Assembly (NCBI RefSeq): GCF_013373865.1
Contig: NC_050475.1
Span: 3,363,001-3,427,000, forward strand
Source of the DNA: Monomorium pharaonis
Taxonomy: Eukaryota; Arthropoda; Insecta; Hymenoptera; Formicidae
DNA length: 64,000 nt
Direction: 5' to 3'
Shown: in pieces, positions 47,501-59,013 of the stretch
Position numbering within the stretch: the stretch's first letter is position 1
Layout of the letters: every line of letters begins with the position of its first letter
Made by a program: the position numbers and the translations under genes
Notes under the pieces: generated by a model
The model's database searches: none
The model's input: the letters and a program-made list of their open reading frames with translations, nothing else
What the model was told of the DNA's origin: nothing

Positions 47501-50500
47501 CGGCCGGTCCAGCGGAAGAAACAAAGAAACCGAGGGGCGGGGGAGGGATTGAGAGAAAAAAAACATTTTACAATGCCAGCTCACCGAGTAACGAGTAACC
47601 TTTGTGGCATGTCGCGACGTGCCGGGGACGTTAACGGGGAAAGAGCGCATGGGGAAAGCACGGCGGAGCTTTTATGCCACGCTACGTCGATAACTTTGCG
47701 CGAAGAAGGGCGCTTCGGGAAGAACGTCAGCTGTAAACGTCGATCTAGCGGGATGGAAGGGGGTGAGCCTTTCCTCAAAATATTCCTCCCCACAGGGGGA
47801 GAAAATTGCGTAGGATCACGCACGCATGCCGAGCAGATACTTAAAGTACATCTGAAAATATTTCCGAATATAGAATGTCTATACTATCTCGATAAATATT
47901 CAGGGATAGAGAATAATTAATCTGATTTGTTAAGCATTTGACAGAACGCGCCGCTGAGAATTATCGAAAACGTTAGAGACATTTGAAAATAGCGGTTCAA
48001 TTAAACATGACGTTCGCGGAGATATTCCAAAGTGTCCTCGGCTGTGTGCGAGTGATCCTTTCGATGCTACACGTTACATATTGACAGCGTGAAAGAGGAG
48101 CTATTCTCGGGTGAGCGAAAACGGTGCGAGTCGGAATAGTAGTAAGTCGACGGGGATGGAAGCCGGAGGGGGTGGGGGGGTGGAAATGAAAAATCGCCGG
48201 CGCCGTCGAGCCAAAAGTAACCACCTACTAGCTCTTACCTACAGATAAGAGTAAATAACGAGGCCGACAGACACGCGGAAGAGAACTAATTCGCCGCATA
48301 TTTCACGCACGTCCGCCCCGCGGCTACGTTTCCGAGAATAAAAGGATTAATACTCTGTGTCGCTCACTCGCTTATATATTCTTTCTTTTTCCATAACGAT
48401 ATGCTTATTCGCTGTATTATGTATTTCTGAAAATATTATTACAAGACAAGAGTCTATACGGAAGCTTATTACCATAAAAACATTTGCGTAAAATCTTTGC
48501 GGGTCTCGAATGTTTTCATATTCGAGATTAAATTAAAATTTGCAAAAGCTAACGTAAATAGAAAGAAAAATCTTGTGTGGTTTTGATTTTATAAAAAAAA
48601 ACTTTTAATAGATAATTAAAAGAAGTTATGAAATAAGAAAGAAAAGTGAAGAGAGATCTTTCTCATTTCTTATCATTAATTTAATAGTGTGTATCATATA
48701 AAAAAATATTAATTTTATAGCTTGTTTAAAAAAAGTGATTATTCAATTTATTTTTTTCTAATAAGTAACAATTATCTCTATACAAAGAATATTTTTATAA
48801 ATATTTTAAAATATACTCACAAATTTTAGAAAGAAAATCTATTATAAGTACGCAAAAAAAGAAAAATTGTCTAATTCAAGTAATATGTATTAACAAAATA
48901 AAATTAATGATTCAACTTAATATCTCCGATTGAAGAATTAAATTAGGATTAAATTAAGAAAACTAGGATTCAGAATTTACTTTAAATTGATCGCTTTTGC
49001 GATAGATTTACAAGAGAGAGAATATTTGCGAAATATATGTAAACTTATAAAATCTTTGAAACAAGTAATATTTCAAGTAATTTACAAGTACGTAATTTTT
49101 CTAGATATATGTATGTAACAGTTTATTTTAAATAACTATTACTTGTGTTTCAAGTAAATGGATAAGAGTGTATTTTAAGATTATTAAGAAAATATTTTTT
49201 GTAAAAATAATTGTTAATTAAAAGAAGAAAATTAAAAATTAAATAATCGCTCTTTTTAGCACGAGAATGATATTTTGCGTAAGTACCTATAAAAATGCTG
49301 AAACGAATACGGAATATTTACCGACAAGAAATGGACTGGCTTACCTTTTCTCCGCTGTCGCTAGGCAGGTAAAATGTGAGAACCGTGAGAAACGATATCC
49401 CCATGCAGGGGATAATAATGTTCACTGTGTAGAAGAGAGTTTTCCTCCTCATCGTGATGTTGAACGTAATGTCCAAGTAGGGCTCGTCGCAGCAAGTGTA
49501 AAACTTCTCGTTCCTGCAAGAAGAAAAGGCGCAAGAGACATTGCGGTTAATCGCCAGATCGATGAACGAGGTAGCGGTAGGATTACAGCGATGAAGTAAA
49601 AAGGAAGCAAAAAAAAACCGTCGAAAGAACGTAAAAATTCCGCTATTCAGGGCGGCGTTTGTACCCGACAATAAGCACGTTTTAAGTAAGTAGGGTCGGC
49701 GGTGAGCGAGACTTATGAGGAAAGTTTCGTAGGGTCGTATAACTCCGTCGAAGATCTCTCTAAGTCGGTAACTCGGTTCAGAGACTACGTCCCTTACGCC
49801 CTCCCCCCCCCCCACCGGTCTATCAGGCCCCCTCGTCTATTCAGGCCGATGGTCTCAATTCGGAGCCAGAAATGTCTCGTGTCGCGAATAAATTTAAATT
49901 ACATTTATTTTTCGAGCATTAAAATTTTTCACAAAATTAGGGCAGATCGGAAATATTATATGTAGAAAAACAGCGAATCGAATGATTAAAAAAAAATTGA
50001 CCTAAGCTCTGTCATTTTTACATTCACCCTCAAGGGTCATTGTTGTGGTTGATTTCATATCGATTTGTTAGGCCAGAATTCCTCGCAAAAGGATAACAGT
50101 CTGCACTGACAAATAGGAACGTTTACAATCGAATAAGGCACTTTTTCACTATTCAGATAATGTGGAAGACAATACCGATGCCGAATGTGTTCGAATGTTA
50201 ATCGAACATCTCTAGTGGCAAGTCACTTCAAATGTCCGTGAAAACATCGATTTTACTACTACGGCAGACTCCCGTTTGCATCGTGGCCGAATATCGGGAA
50301 TCGAATCGTGCCCGGAAGCAACCGTTCGCTTATGCCAGGTGAACATATTGAATGTAAAGAAGCTTTCGTAAGAAAAGAGAAAGGCGCCTCTCTCCTAGAC
50401 GCGCTTTGAGATTCTGATACTTCTCCCGTGCTCTGAGAATCTCGAGAATTAGATTGAGATTTTATCCAGAGAAAGTACATGAAACTTTTATGAAAAAGAT

Positions 50501-50841
50501 CTCATATCGAATTTTAATACGACTATAAATCATAATAGCGGAAACGTGTTTTGACTTGTAAGATTTAAATCGTCGCGCTGAGATTTTTACGAAACATCGC
50601 GTATAAACGGGTCCGATAAAATTCCGGTCACTTTTTATAACAACATAAAATTTATGTTACTAAATATAAACGGAAATACATCGTATATTGTGTACTCTTG
50701 AATAAAATAACGGATATACACTTACCGAACTGCAGGCACTTCTAAAATATCCCATTCTACCGACATGTAGAATTCGGACAGGTCAACTCCCACGTCCACG
50801 ACGTTGCTCCCCGATTTTTCGTCCATGTGTCTTAGATCGAC
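16211..50841 (-). CDS. Nicotinic acetylcholine receptor alpha subunit (5' partial, 7 exons seen)
   Basis: Transcript-order exons: 50841-50726, 49513-49345, 40122-39986, 17940-17794, 17371-17213, 16949-16706, 16402-16211. They join in phase to 387 residues and a TAG. Numbered from the first visible residue: the end of the ligand-binding domain with loop C YTCCDEPY (44-51), the vicinal Cys pair that defines alpha subunits; TM1 about 64-88; GEK (93-95) and TM2 96-114, a cation-channel signature; TM3 about 128-150; a cytoplasmic loop to about 328; TM4 339-357; and a short tail ending CPPQ. Known role: acetylcholine-gated cation channel at insect central synapses, assembled as pentamers. It belongs to the alpha1-alpha4 type; which member I cannot say. 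The signal peptide, Cys-loop and start lie beyond 64000. Splice sites are all GT-AG. No alternative exons were recognised. Confidence 0.95.
16706..16949 (-). CDS. nAChR exon: rest of cytoplasmic loop
   Basis: The acceptor is GATTGCTTCAG and the donor ACTAAG/GTAAAT. It encodes residues 243-324: [20 protein letters not shown], a variable Pro/Ser-rich stretch, then [20 protein letters not shown] and Lys, the amphipathic MA helix that precedes TM4. Several cysteines ([18 protein letters not shown]) are candidates for lipidation, which is not shown by sequence alone. Confidence 0.95.
17213..17371 (-). CDS. nAChR exon: cytoplasmic loop
   Basis: The acceptor is ATGTTTGCAG and the donor TCCAG/GTATTT. 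It encodes residues 190-242, including [35 protein letters not shown] and SKEDLSPS. It is rich in Ser/Thr next to acidic and basic residues, so plausible kinase sites sit here; that is inference from composition. The segment is characteristic of insect alpha subunits of this group. Confidence 0.95.
17794..17940 (-). CDS. nAChR exon: end of TM3 and start of cytoplasmic loop
   Basis: The acceptor is TTTTTCAG and the donor AACAG/GTTAGT. It encodes [20 protein letters not shown] and then [20 protein letters not shown], the conserved membrane-associated MX helix after TM3. Phase 2 in and out. Confidence 0.97.
23840..23885. repeat. 11-bp inverted repeat
   Basis: ATATTTGCTGA (23840-23850) and TCAGCAAATAT (23875-23885) are perfect inverted copies around a 24-base centre that itself contains GCGCGC. 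It lies in the 22-kb intron; function unknown. Confidence 0.6.
26954..26980. repeat. Perfect 10-bp hairpin with 7-base loop
   Basis: CTTAGTGTGC (26954-26963) pairs with GCACACTAAG (26971-26980) around TTTAATC. There is no T run or gene end next to it; it sits inside the 22-kb intron. Confidence 0.7.
29226..29245. repeat. (AT)n microsatellite
   Basis: A short AT run of about 20 bases, followed by a T run, in the 22-kb intron. Confidence 0.8.
33742..33772. repeat. (TTC)n microsatellite
   Basis: TTC trinucleotide repeats with one interruption. On the other strand it reads as Lys/Arg-rich frames, which are repeat artefacts. Confidence 0.85.
38471..38582. repeat. Imperfect tandem duplication, period about 69 bases
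   Basis: TGTATTTTTAGTCAATTTTG followed by an A run and ACTATTATTA occurs at 38471-38511 and again at 38540-38582; the A-run length differs. The spacer is also made of ACTATTATT units. It is a recent local duplication in the 22-kb intron. Confidence 0.85.
39287..39309. repeat. (AT)n microsatellite
   Basis: An AT dinucleotide run in the 22-kb intron, near the TM2-TM3 exon. Confidence 0.85.
39986..40122 (-). CDS. nAChR exon: TM2 and most of TM3
   Basis: The acceptor is GCAATTTCAG and the donor ATAAG/GTAAAT. It encodes [20 protein letters not shown], the pore-lining TM2, then [20 protein letters not shown], the TM2-TM3 loop and TM3. It joins in phase 2 to the next exon, where AG plus T gives Ser141. 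It lies 9.2 kb from the upstream exon and 22 kb from the downstream one. Confidence 0.97.
40123..49344 (-). other. 9.2-kb intron of the receptor gene
   Basis: This lies between the loop C/TM1 exon and the TM2-TM3 exon. It is mainly AT-rich, with GC-rich patches at about 43140-43450, 46190-46640 and 47340-48330, and a CT microsatellite. Chance frames only; I see no gene. Confidence 0.7.
44545..44579. repeat. (TC)n microsatellite
   Basis: A TC dinucleotide run of about 35 bases in the 9.2-kb intron. The open frames across it are artefacts of the repeat. Confidence 0.95.
49345..49513 (-). CDS. nAChR exon: loop C and TM1
   Basis: The acceptor is TTCTTGCAG; phase 2 in, phase 0 out at AAG/GTAAGC. 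It encodes [22 protein letters not shown]1 ([19 protein letters not shown]) and the PSDSGEK start of the TM1-TM2 linker. The vicinal cysteines mark an agonist-binding alpha subunit; the NIT sequon lies just before TM1. Confidence 0.97.
50726..50841 (-). CDS. nAChR exon: ligand-binding domain before loop C
   Basis: The acceptor is GTCACGTAG and the donor TTCG/GTAAGT. It is entered in phase 0 as [20 protein letters not shown] and runs [19 protein letters not shown], the typical insect alpha segment just before loop C. It is the most upstream coding exon I can find. The preceding Cys-loop exon was looked for up to 64000 and not seen. Confidence 0.95.
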
Positions 50842-52290
50842 CTACGTGACAGAAAAAAAGGGGCTGGCATTAAGCTCGCGCGCGTAGAAAGCTCGCCGTC
50901 GAATTCCATGCCCATGTAATTCATTTCTGACGTACGAGCGTGCAGTCGGAGGAGCTAAGTGAAGCTTTTGCAACATGAAAATATATAAATTATATATAAA
51001 CAAGACAAAAAGAGATTCTTTTACTGGTTTTTCCTCAAATTTTAAAAGGAGATCGACTGAGCGTATCGCTCTTTGTGTGGCGTTGGTCTGTCGCGACTGC
51101 ACGCTCGTGATTAACTGCTTAATTACGAACAATAATAATTCTGAAATAAACTTTCAGTGCATGTCTTGAGATGCACTTGGTGTTCGCAGAAGCGCAGAGG
51201 GAGCTAATTGTCAAGGAATCAAAAAACGGAGCGTCGACTGTGGTGGTCCGCAACAACAGGACACTCTAGAGCAGCAACTAGATCAGCGGAATATATATCG
51301 CCTTTATATACATATCGATATCTATGTGTGCACCACATTGCAGAGTAAAAGGAACACGCAGTCAAAGAAAGAAATCAGACTAGCGCACTCGATTCGGTTT
51401 CGTAAGTTCAGGGCTATAACAGCAGCTATGCACCTAACGCTAACGAGGTGTTTCATTCAGCCGCGATTTTTTTCGTTTTTCCAAGATCGTTGGCAACGAC
51501 TTTTGTAATTTGTAAATCGCCGTAAGAAGCTTTGTAACAGCCCGAAAAGTGGATCGATAGAATTCCTCCGTCCAGAAGAGAAATTAACTTTCGTGAATCT
51601 GAAGCTATTCTTCCACATTAACAATAAGTTACGATTGCTTTTACCGGAAACGTTATTGTGAGCTCGTGATTGTATCTAATAAACTGTTTCTTCCTACAAC
51701 GCGTGTTTCGTACTTTTACGTCTGAGAGTTAGAGGTAACATCCGTTATTTCAATTCTTTGCGAAAGAATTTTATTTTGTAAAATGAAATTCCTCTCCAGA
51801 AAGAAAGATGTACTCGTTGCAATTTGTACAATTAAAGTTTTTGTAAACGTACACTGTAAAGCTTCGCCGTGTATTATTATTACGATAACAACCGTTGTCG
51901 GAGCAACTTCCCCGGTGTAGAAGTAGTTTGCCTCATCGGGAATAATTTCGCCGTTAAGTTTCTAACATTGTCTTCTGCGAAGCCATTCGAGCGACATGCA
52001 GCAAGATTAAAGCCAGCGGCGGCTTTAATGTTACGTAAGTGTCTAACCATTGGCCTAGGCGATCGCTCGCTGCAGTGGTATTACTGTGAAATACCTCGGG
52101 CGGACGCATCTCCGGTGATTCGAGTAACGGTACATTTGCGGACGATACTTTGTCACTGCTGCGGGATGAGATTAAAGCCCGGCAAACAATTTCGATACAA
52201 CGCCGGTTTCGGCGATCGCGGTTCCGAAGAATGCAATCATCCCGAATTGCCACGAAATCTGACGAGCCATTCGGCTTTTACGATAGCAAA

Positions 52291-52292
52291 GA

Positions 52293-52329
<37 letters not shown>
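52291..52329. repeat. (GA)n microsatellite
   Basis: A GA run of about 39 bases with early interruptions (GAAAGAGAAAGAGAGA), followed by a G run, in the upstream receptor intron. Confidence 0.95.
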
Positions 52330-52334
<5 letters not shown>

Positions 52335-55300
52335 AGGGACTGACTGTACTATTATAAATCACGTGCGTCTGTTTTGCTGAGGGCGCAATTTTGTTACAAT
52401 TTTTTTTCAGGAAACCATTTGTCTTTAAAAATAAAGTTTCAAGCGTATTTAATGAAAGCAGTAGGAAAGAAAACCACTCAAACTCATATCTTTCCCTTCC
52501 CGTCTCCCTTATCGATTTATGAAATTGTGAAACGCTAAACCGGTACAAAAACTCGAGTAATACGATTCGCTACGACCCACTTTTCCAACTTAAATCTAAT
52601 AATTGTCTATTCCGACGGAAGAAGTTTGAATCTCGAAATTAAATTCAATCGTTGTGATATTACCGAGAGCTAAATACCGTGCAAGTTTTCGAAAATTGCT
52701 AAGGCGTCTAAAAAACGATTTCATTCCTCGTTACGTAGGCAACGTCCAATAAGACTTTGTGCCGAATTATGCAGATGTATTTCTTGAAACTGTGCTAAAG
52801 GGTGAGAGAACTCGAGAAGCGTTCGCGCACTTTACACCTGCTGTGGAATAACATTTCAATTAGGTTCACGCGAAATCGAGGTGCTGCGGACGGAATTAAT
52901 TAAAGACGTCGTGCATGGGGTAACCGCACCATCTGATCCTGGGGAACTTCGCTAAAGATCCTTTGAAGTGTAGACAAGACTGCCACATTAATCTCGCCGG
53001 GTAGCCGGACGGAAGCGGAATTTCAAGAATATGCGTTATCAGTCGAAGCACGTCGCGCAATCCTTTTTCTCTAAAAATTGCGTTATCTTGCACGTCTCGT
53101 AATCGTTACGTGTGATTCACCCGTTTCGCATTTATCTCGCCAATTTACTCTTCCGCTCCACGGGGGGGAAAATTTATAGCACCTTCTCTCTCCCTCCCTC
53201 TTTCTCTCCCGCGATATCACTTTATTACAATTAAGTTATTATCCATTTGTCATTTATATTCCTATACATTTTTCATTTGGTGTCCGGCCCGTATTTTTCT
53301 CCCGTCTCTCTTTGATATTTCGAAGAAAAATTTCGTTATACCACAACGGCATGTGTATTATCTTTCTACGTATTTTTCTACATTCGGACTTTTCGAAAAA
53401 TAAATAAAGGGTCCCGCGTGGCACTTTTCCAAACTACGTTCACGTACGTTTTTCAGACTAACTGACGTACAAAGCGAGGCTGGAAGCCTCGATAGGAGTA
53501 TGACGACTTGTGGACGTCCCCCTCCCCCCTCCCTCCCCCGCGAGTTGGGAAGAAGAACGAACAGAGATGTAAGTTGTAAAGGACGCGAGGGAAACGCGCG
53601 TACTTTTTAAGTTGTGATAAATGTCGCCGGAAGATCTTTCGGGGCTGCAAACTCCGAAGGGAATCGACTGATACAAATGTGGCTGGGGCGATGTAACATC
53701 GCAGTCAAAGCGAGAAGCAGTCGATGCTTCTCGAATTCCTTTTGACCGAAAGTGTATCGAGTTTTCCCCGATAGTGATCCGCCGGCAATGCACTTCGCGG
53801 TTGATGTAAAAAAAGAAAGAAAAAAAAAAGAGGGGGACAGAATCGAAAGGCGCTTCCATATAATCTTTGTCGTAAATGCCGCAAGATTGCAGGCGCGGAC
53901 GTTGGGGATGCACGCAGAAATAATGGCGCGCCTTTTATTGACTTTAGCGGGGGGAGGGGGGGGGGAGAAGGATTTCGCCGCTGAGACAGCTGGCTCTGGC
54001 GATTGCTCCGATACGTCGGAGATTGCTTCAACGAGATAGCAGTTTCGCGCGCGTTCCATTTATTGCATCGTCGCCCATTGCTCCCGACGCTATATACGTC
54101 GTCGCGTATAATAATCGATCGTGAAAACAATTTTAACCTCACCTACATTTCGCGCAGGAGCAGGGAAAGCAAAATACCGTTTTGTTTTCGAACGAAAATT
54201 TTTGCGGGCTTCGAGGGGGGGGGGAAACCCTCCCCCCCCGCGATATACAATATATTCAATATTGAATTCATCGCCCCGCGAAAATCGACCTCCCCCGCGC
54301 GCGCGCGCGAACCACGGGAGAAACGGGAGCTTTGCTGATCGAAAGATTAGTGTTGATCTTTTGATGCGATAGAGGCGAGCCTGTGATGTGATGGAGGGCG
54401 GGCTGAAAGGGGTGATTCGATGAGGCAGTTTAGATAGCCGGGCTTACGGGTGTCTAGACAGGAGGCGAGGGAGGACATGCGAGAAACGGGATGACGGCGA
54501 ATAAGGGCGGTACGGAGGGGAGGGGGGGGGGGGGTTGCTGTATTCGCAATGAGGAGTTCTCGCGCATCGTGGACGGCTAAATTGCACTTTGTGGCCGTGC
54601 CGAGCGAGGTGCACGGTCACTTAACATTCTAAAATACTGCTCCGCCGCGTTTTTCCTCGCGTGCGTTCCGCCCGATACGCGCCGCGGTGCACTTTAATTG
54701 TCGCCACCGCTTTCACGATTAAGACGATAAAACCGGGCTGTTCTCGGTGACGAAAGGAAATTCGTCGTTCGCAACGTAATTCGCCTCCCTCCTTTTCATC
54801 GAGAGGTCCCATCGAGATCAATAAAATCTTACAGAAGCCTCTTACGGAAAAGTAACAGCCACCGTCTTCCCACGTTTTCACATTTCTGCCTGTTCTTTCT
54901 TCATTTTTTTTTTTTTCCAATCGACGTAGACGTGAACGTTAACAAATATTTAGACGCCAGCGCAAACCGGCGTTCCTAAAATATTTCTTTAGCAAAAAGA
55001 AATTCTACAGACAGAGGTAATGACGTTGCGAGAGGCTGTAGCTGCTCTTGCTCAAGTTCTCGTACTTTGTTCGTCTTATTTCCCTTACCTAAACCGTGTC
55101 GCCACTTAAACGAAAGGAATGCGGAGCCAAGTAATTCCGATGCGTTCACGTCGGGTCGACTAATTGCGTTTCTTCGGCCGCTTTTTGTCAGCGCACTTGA
55201 CGTCGACGAAGGAGCTACGACGGGCGAACGAATCGATTTCGTGGGACAGTGATTTTTTTGTCATTAGCTATCGCACGGCGTTTGTAGAACGGCGTATGAT

Positions 55301-58300
55301 GAATTGCGGTCGACGGATGATGGATGCGGGGCGATTGTCGTTCTTTTTTTACAATCCCGCTTTGTCCCCGTCTCTCCTTCTTGCCCGCCTCACCGAAGGA
55401 CTCGGACAACGGGGATCTTTAATTATCTCCGAAAGTTGGCCGCATGATGAGTAATTGAAAGAAAGAATCACGGAAGGAACGGACCCGCCCGCTGTAGCGT
55501 AAGATGAATAGTCGCGAGATTCGCGTGGTTCGCAAAGTGAAACTCGAGATTTGTGAAACTCTCATTTCACGAGGGAAACGCCGTTCCAGAAACGAACGAA
55601 TGTACTTCATTCTAAACAGAGTTAATCTCGTGTTTTATCCTTTGTCTACAATCTTGAAGATTACGTCAATTTTAGGAATGAACTTGGGGCAGACCCTTCA
55701 AGCATTGAACGTACGAACGAAGCGGATCTAATTTCTTGAGACAATTGCATGCAAAATCGAAATACTTGGTTAATTATTTATTTTATTTACATTCACTTTG
55801 TAATTTATTTTATAAATTTTTGTTTATAATTTATTTTATTTTGGAATTTATTTTATTAAAATACTCGCGTTTCTTTACAATTTACTGTAAAAGTTACAAC
55901 GTAATACGATGAATTTCACAAAACTTGTCGTTAACGTCAAGCATAATGTGTTCTATTCTTCAACATTCAATTCTCTCGCAAAAAGTTGCCGGTGCTACGT
56001 GTTCGCTGGCAAAAGACGCAGCATACGCGAGAGTTGACGACATTTCTGAAAAATCTAACAGCTGCGCGCAACTTTTGCGACATTCGTACGGGGGTCTCTT
56101 GAGTGGACGACGCACAGGCCGTGCAAAGTGGTTTGCATGATATTAGCCGGCGCATAAATTCCACGTGTTTGCAACTGAATGAAATCATAGTTTGCATAAT
56201 ACCATCCGGCAAACGCTGCCGTTTCTGCAAGCGTGAACTCAAGCTTTCATAACTGCGTTTTGTGTTTTCGTTTGGCTGCACAGGCGACCCAAAATACGAA
56301 CCTTTCTAGTTTCTGATTTAATCTGCGGGCACAAAGCGCAGAAAATAGATAGACTATTTTCAGAAATGAGTAAAATGATATCAGAGTCTAATTTTTCCAG
56401 AATTTGTTTATGCAACTTCTTTTTTTTACATAGCTTCTTATTTTTTCTATTTCTGCAAATAAAAATGTAGTAGTTTAACCGAATTGGATCAATTCCTTGT
56501 TAAATACAAAATAACAGTGGAATCGTTCAGACACAAATACAAATTTTTTCGTGGTTGCAAACGCGATTCATCTATCTTGTCGCGATCGTTATCGTAGTGA
56601 ACGAGAAAAAGATTTATTTATTGAGTAACGAGAAAAAAAATCGTTATTGGATATCGAGCAAGGTTCGTCAACATTAAGCTATGAAGTTTTGACAAACTTG
56701 ATCGAATTTCATGAGGAGGCAGTTTTTTATTTCATGTTTGAAATAAAGTTGATGTGACAATAGTTAAACCCTTGGGAACTATATTGATTTTTATATAAAA
56801 AAAAAAATCAATTCTGTTTATCACAAAATTAATGCTATTAATAATTTAAATTAACTCATTTATTAATCATACAGCCGATAAAAAAAATAATAAATTTTTA
56901 TTATAATAAACATTAAAATCACATTAATTCGTATTCATATTTAAAAAGTAATTAATACTGTATCGATAATCATATTTTTTTAACGGTAAAAGAAAGATGA
57001 TATTGAACGAAAAGTGATAAGAAAAATTACGCTACGTCTTGGAATAAGCCGTCGAGGATTAGTTTTTAAAAAAACTTCGCCGTACTCCTGACGTTAGCAG
57101 AGAACTAAAATGGAAGAACTTAATGAGAATGAGAAAAAGACACACTGCGGGGAAACGATATGTCTACAAATGGTACAATGATGTTGCGTGTTCAATCTGC
57201 TTTTTCTCTGCACGATGCAGTTGCATTTAAAGAATTAAATATATTTTCAAAATAATAAAAAATTAATTTAAAAAATTACAAATTGTTCGATATTGCATTT
57301 GAAAATAATGAAGAAAAATTTTAGTTGCGATTTTCTATCAGGATCAAATTATTTTTTAATAAATAAAATGTGCTGTAATAAAAATGTAATTAAAAAATAA
57401 TGATAATAAATTACATTTTTGAATATAAATATTTCAAGTATTCACGATAATTTATAAAAAGTTTCAAATTTCATGCAGAGATTAGTTATTCTTAATGCTT
57501 ATAAAAAAATTAATTTTTACTGTTATTTTTTAAAATAATTTAATTTCTAACAACAAATAAAGTAAATAAATTATAAAAATGTGTTATCAAATAAAAATAT
57601 ACTGTTATTCATACAACTCTCATATGCATACAGTTTATTTAAAGTATAAGTATTAACATAATTTCAATTTCAATTTCAATTTACTTTGCAGAGACTATAC
57701 GTATAATGTATCCTTAAATTTTGCATCAGTTGGGAATTGCTGAATCAAGGATAGTAATGCAAATAGAGAAAAAATTCACGAGAAAGAATAAAAGTGAAAG
57801 CTGCACAGCCATTTCTAAGATTTCCAAAATTTCTTATAAAATAAATTGTAATTACAAATGTCTTGTAAAGTAGATTGTAGCTTGAAAATTCGAATTGCAT
57901 CAGAAGATTAGATAAACCTGGTTCAGCGACTTGTCTCCTTTTAGATAATAGTGTCATTTAGGACATAACAGAGAGGGAAAATGTAACCAACTCAAGCTAG
58001 CTCGGAGTAATCTTAATGAAACTGGCTTTAAAGATTTCTCTTAAGCGTCTCCGCGAGCTTCCTGTGTAAAAATTTCGTTTCCGTCTCACGCGTCTATCAA
58101 GCCCGTGACCTCTCGTTTATGCAATCGAGAACGTTGCTCGTGTATCATCGCGTAAGGGGGAAGTGGCCTTACCGGAAATAGCACCCTGGAGAAGCAGGCG
58201 ATCGAGATAAATCGGGCTAATGAATTCCACGTCGGAATAGCGTCGCCCGATCGTTGGCAATTATCGAGCGACCCACATTTTACATTGCGGAAAACTCTCG

Positions 58301-58893
58301 CGGATGCTAAACGCTCGTCATCGGTCTTCCATCGAGGATAGAAGATAACGAATCGATCGAGTAACAGGCGCCATGTTTTTTTCCGATAAAAGCAGCATCA
58401 TCACGCATCGACTGCATAACGGGATACACTTTCGAATAGTCGAAACTTCGACGGTGACGTTTAAAATCGGTGTGGAATATTCTTGGCTTCGGCGTGATCG
58501 CTGAAAGTGTTTGCACGTAACTTTCTTAAAAGTAATCCCGGGGGGGGGGGAGGGTTCTTCGATTTTATTGTCAAATTAAAAATAATTAAGATATTTTGAG
58601 CTCTGACGTGCTCGACTAAAAGTATACCTAAATACCGGTGTCTTCGAGTTTGCATTTATCGATTGCGAATGAATACTCCCGAATTTGCAACTGTTAGCCG
58701 GAAAGTGACAGGAATATTTCTGGAGTTTCTTTTGTTACCTCTAAACGTGCCCGAAATATTTTCAAATTTTTTGATGATTTTTACGGACTGGGAAACAGCT
58801 TGATTTGAATAGTTCTATGCTGTATTTATAAACACGAAATATCCAGCTCTGCGTTTGCATCGCACATGGATTCGGCCTTAAAATCCAGCCTCA

Positions 58894-59013
58894 TATTTTA
58901 CATGGTATCCCGCAAGTAACTGTCTCTACTTACACATGCTTTTACGCATACAATCCGTGCATAGATCTAAATACATATCTTGCGGGGTTACTTGCGGGTC
59001 ACCTCGTAAAATA
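58894..59013. repeat. Foldback (27-base inverted repeat, 66-base loop)
   Basis: Bases 58894-58920 and 58987-59013 are inverted repeats of 27 bases with about four mismatches, including a perfect 12-base core (CCCGCAAGTAAC / GTTACTTGCGGG). It lies in the upstream receptor intron. It may be a decayed inverted-repeat element or a transcribed hairpin; no target duplication was identified. Confidence 0.7.

Noticed and set aside
50345..50370. GAATGTAAAGAAG, which resembles the miR-1 seed region.
   Set aside because: The rest of the mature sequence does not match, and no hairpin precursor surrounds it.
53458..54142. Three overlapping - strand frames of about 145-151 codons.
   Set aside because: They overlap each other in different frames in low-complexity, G/C-run sequence inside an intron, and show no domain, start context or splice structure.
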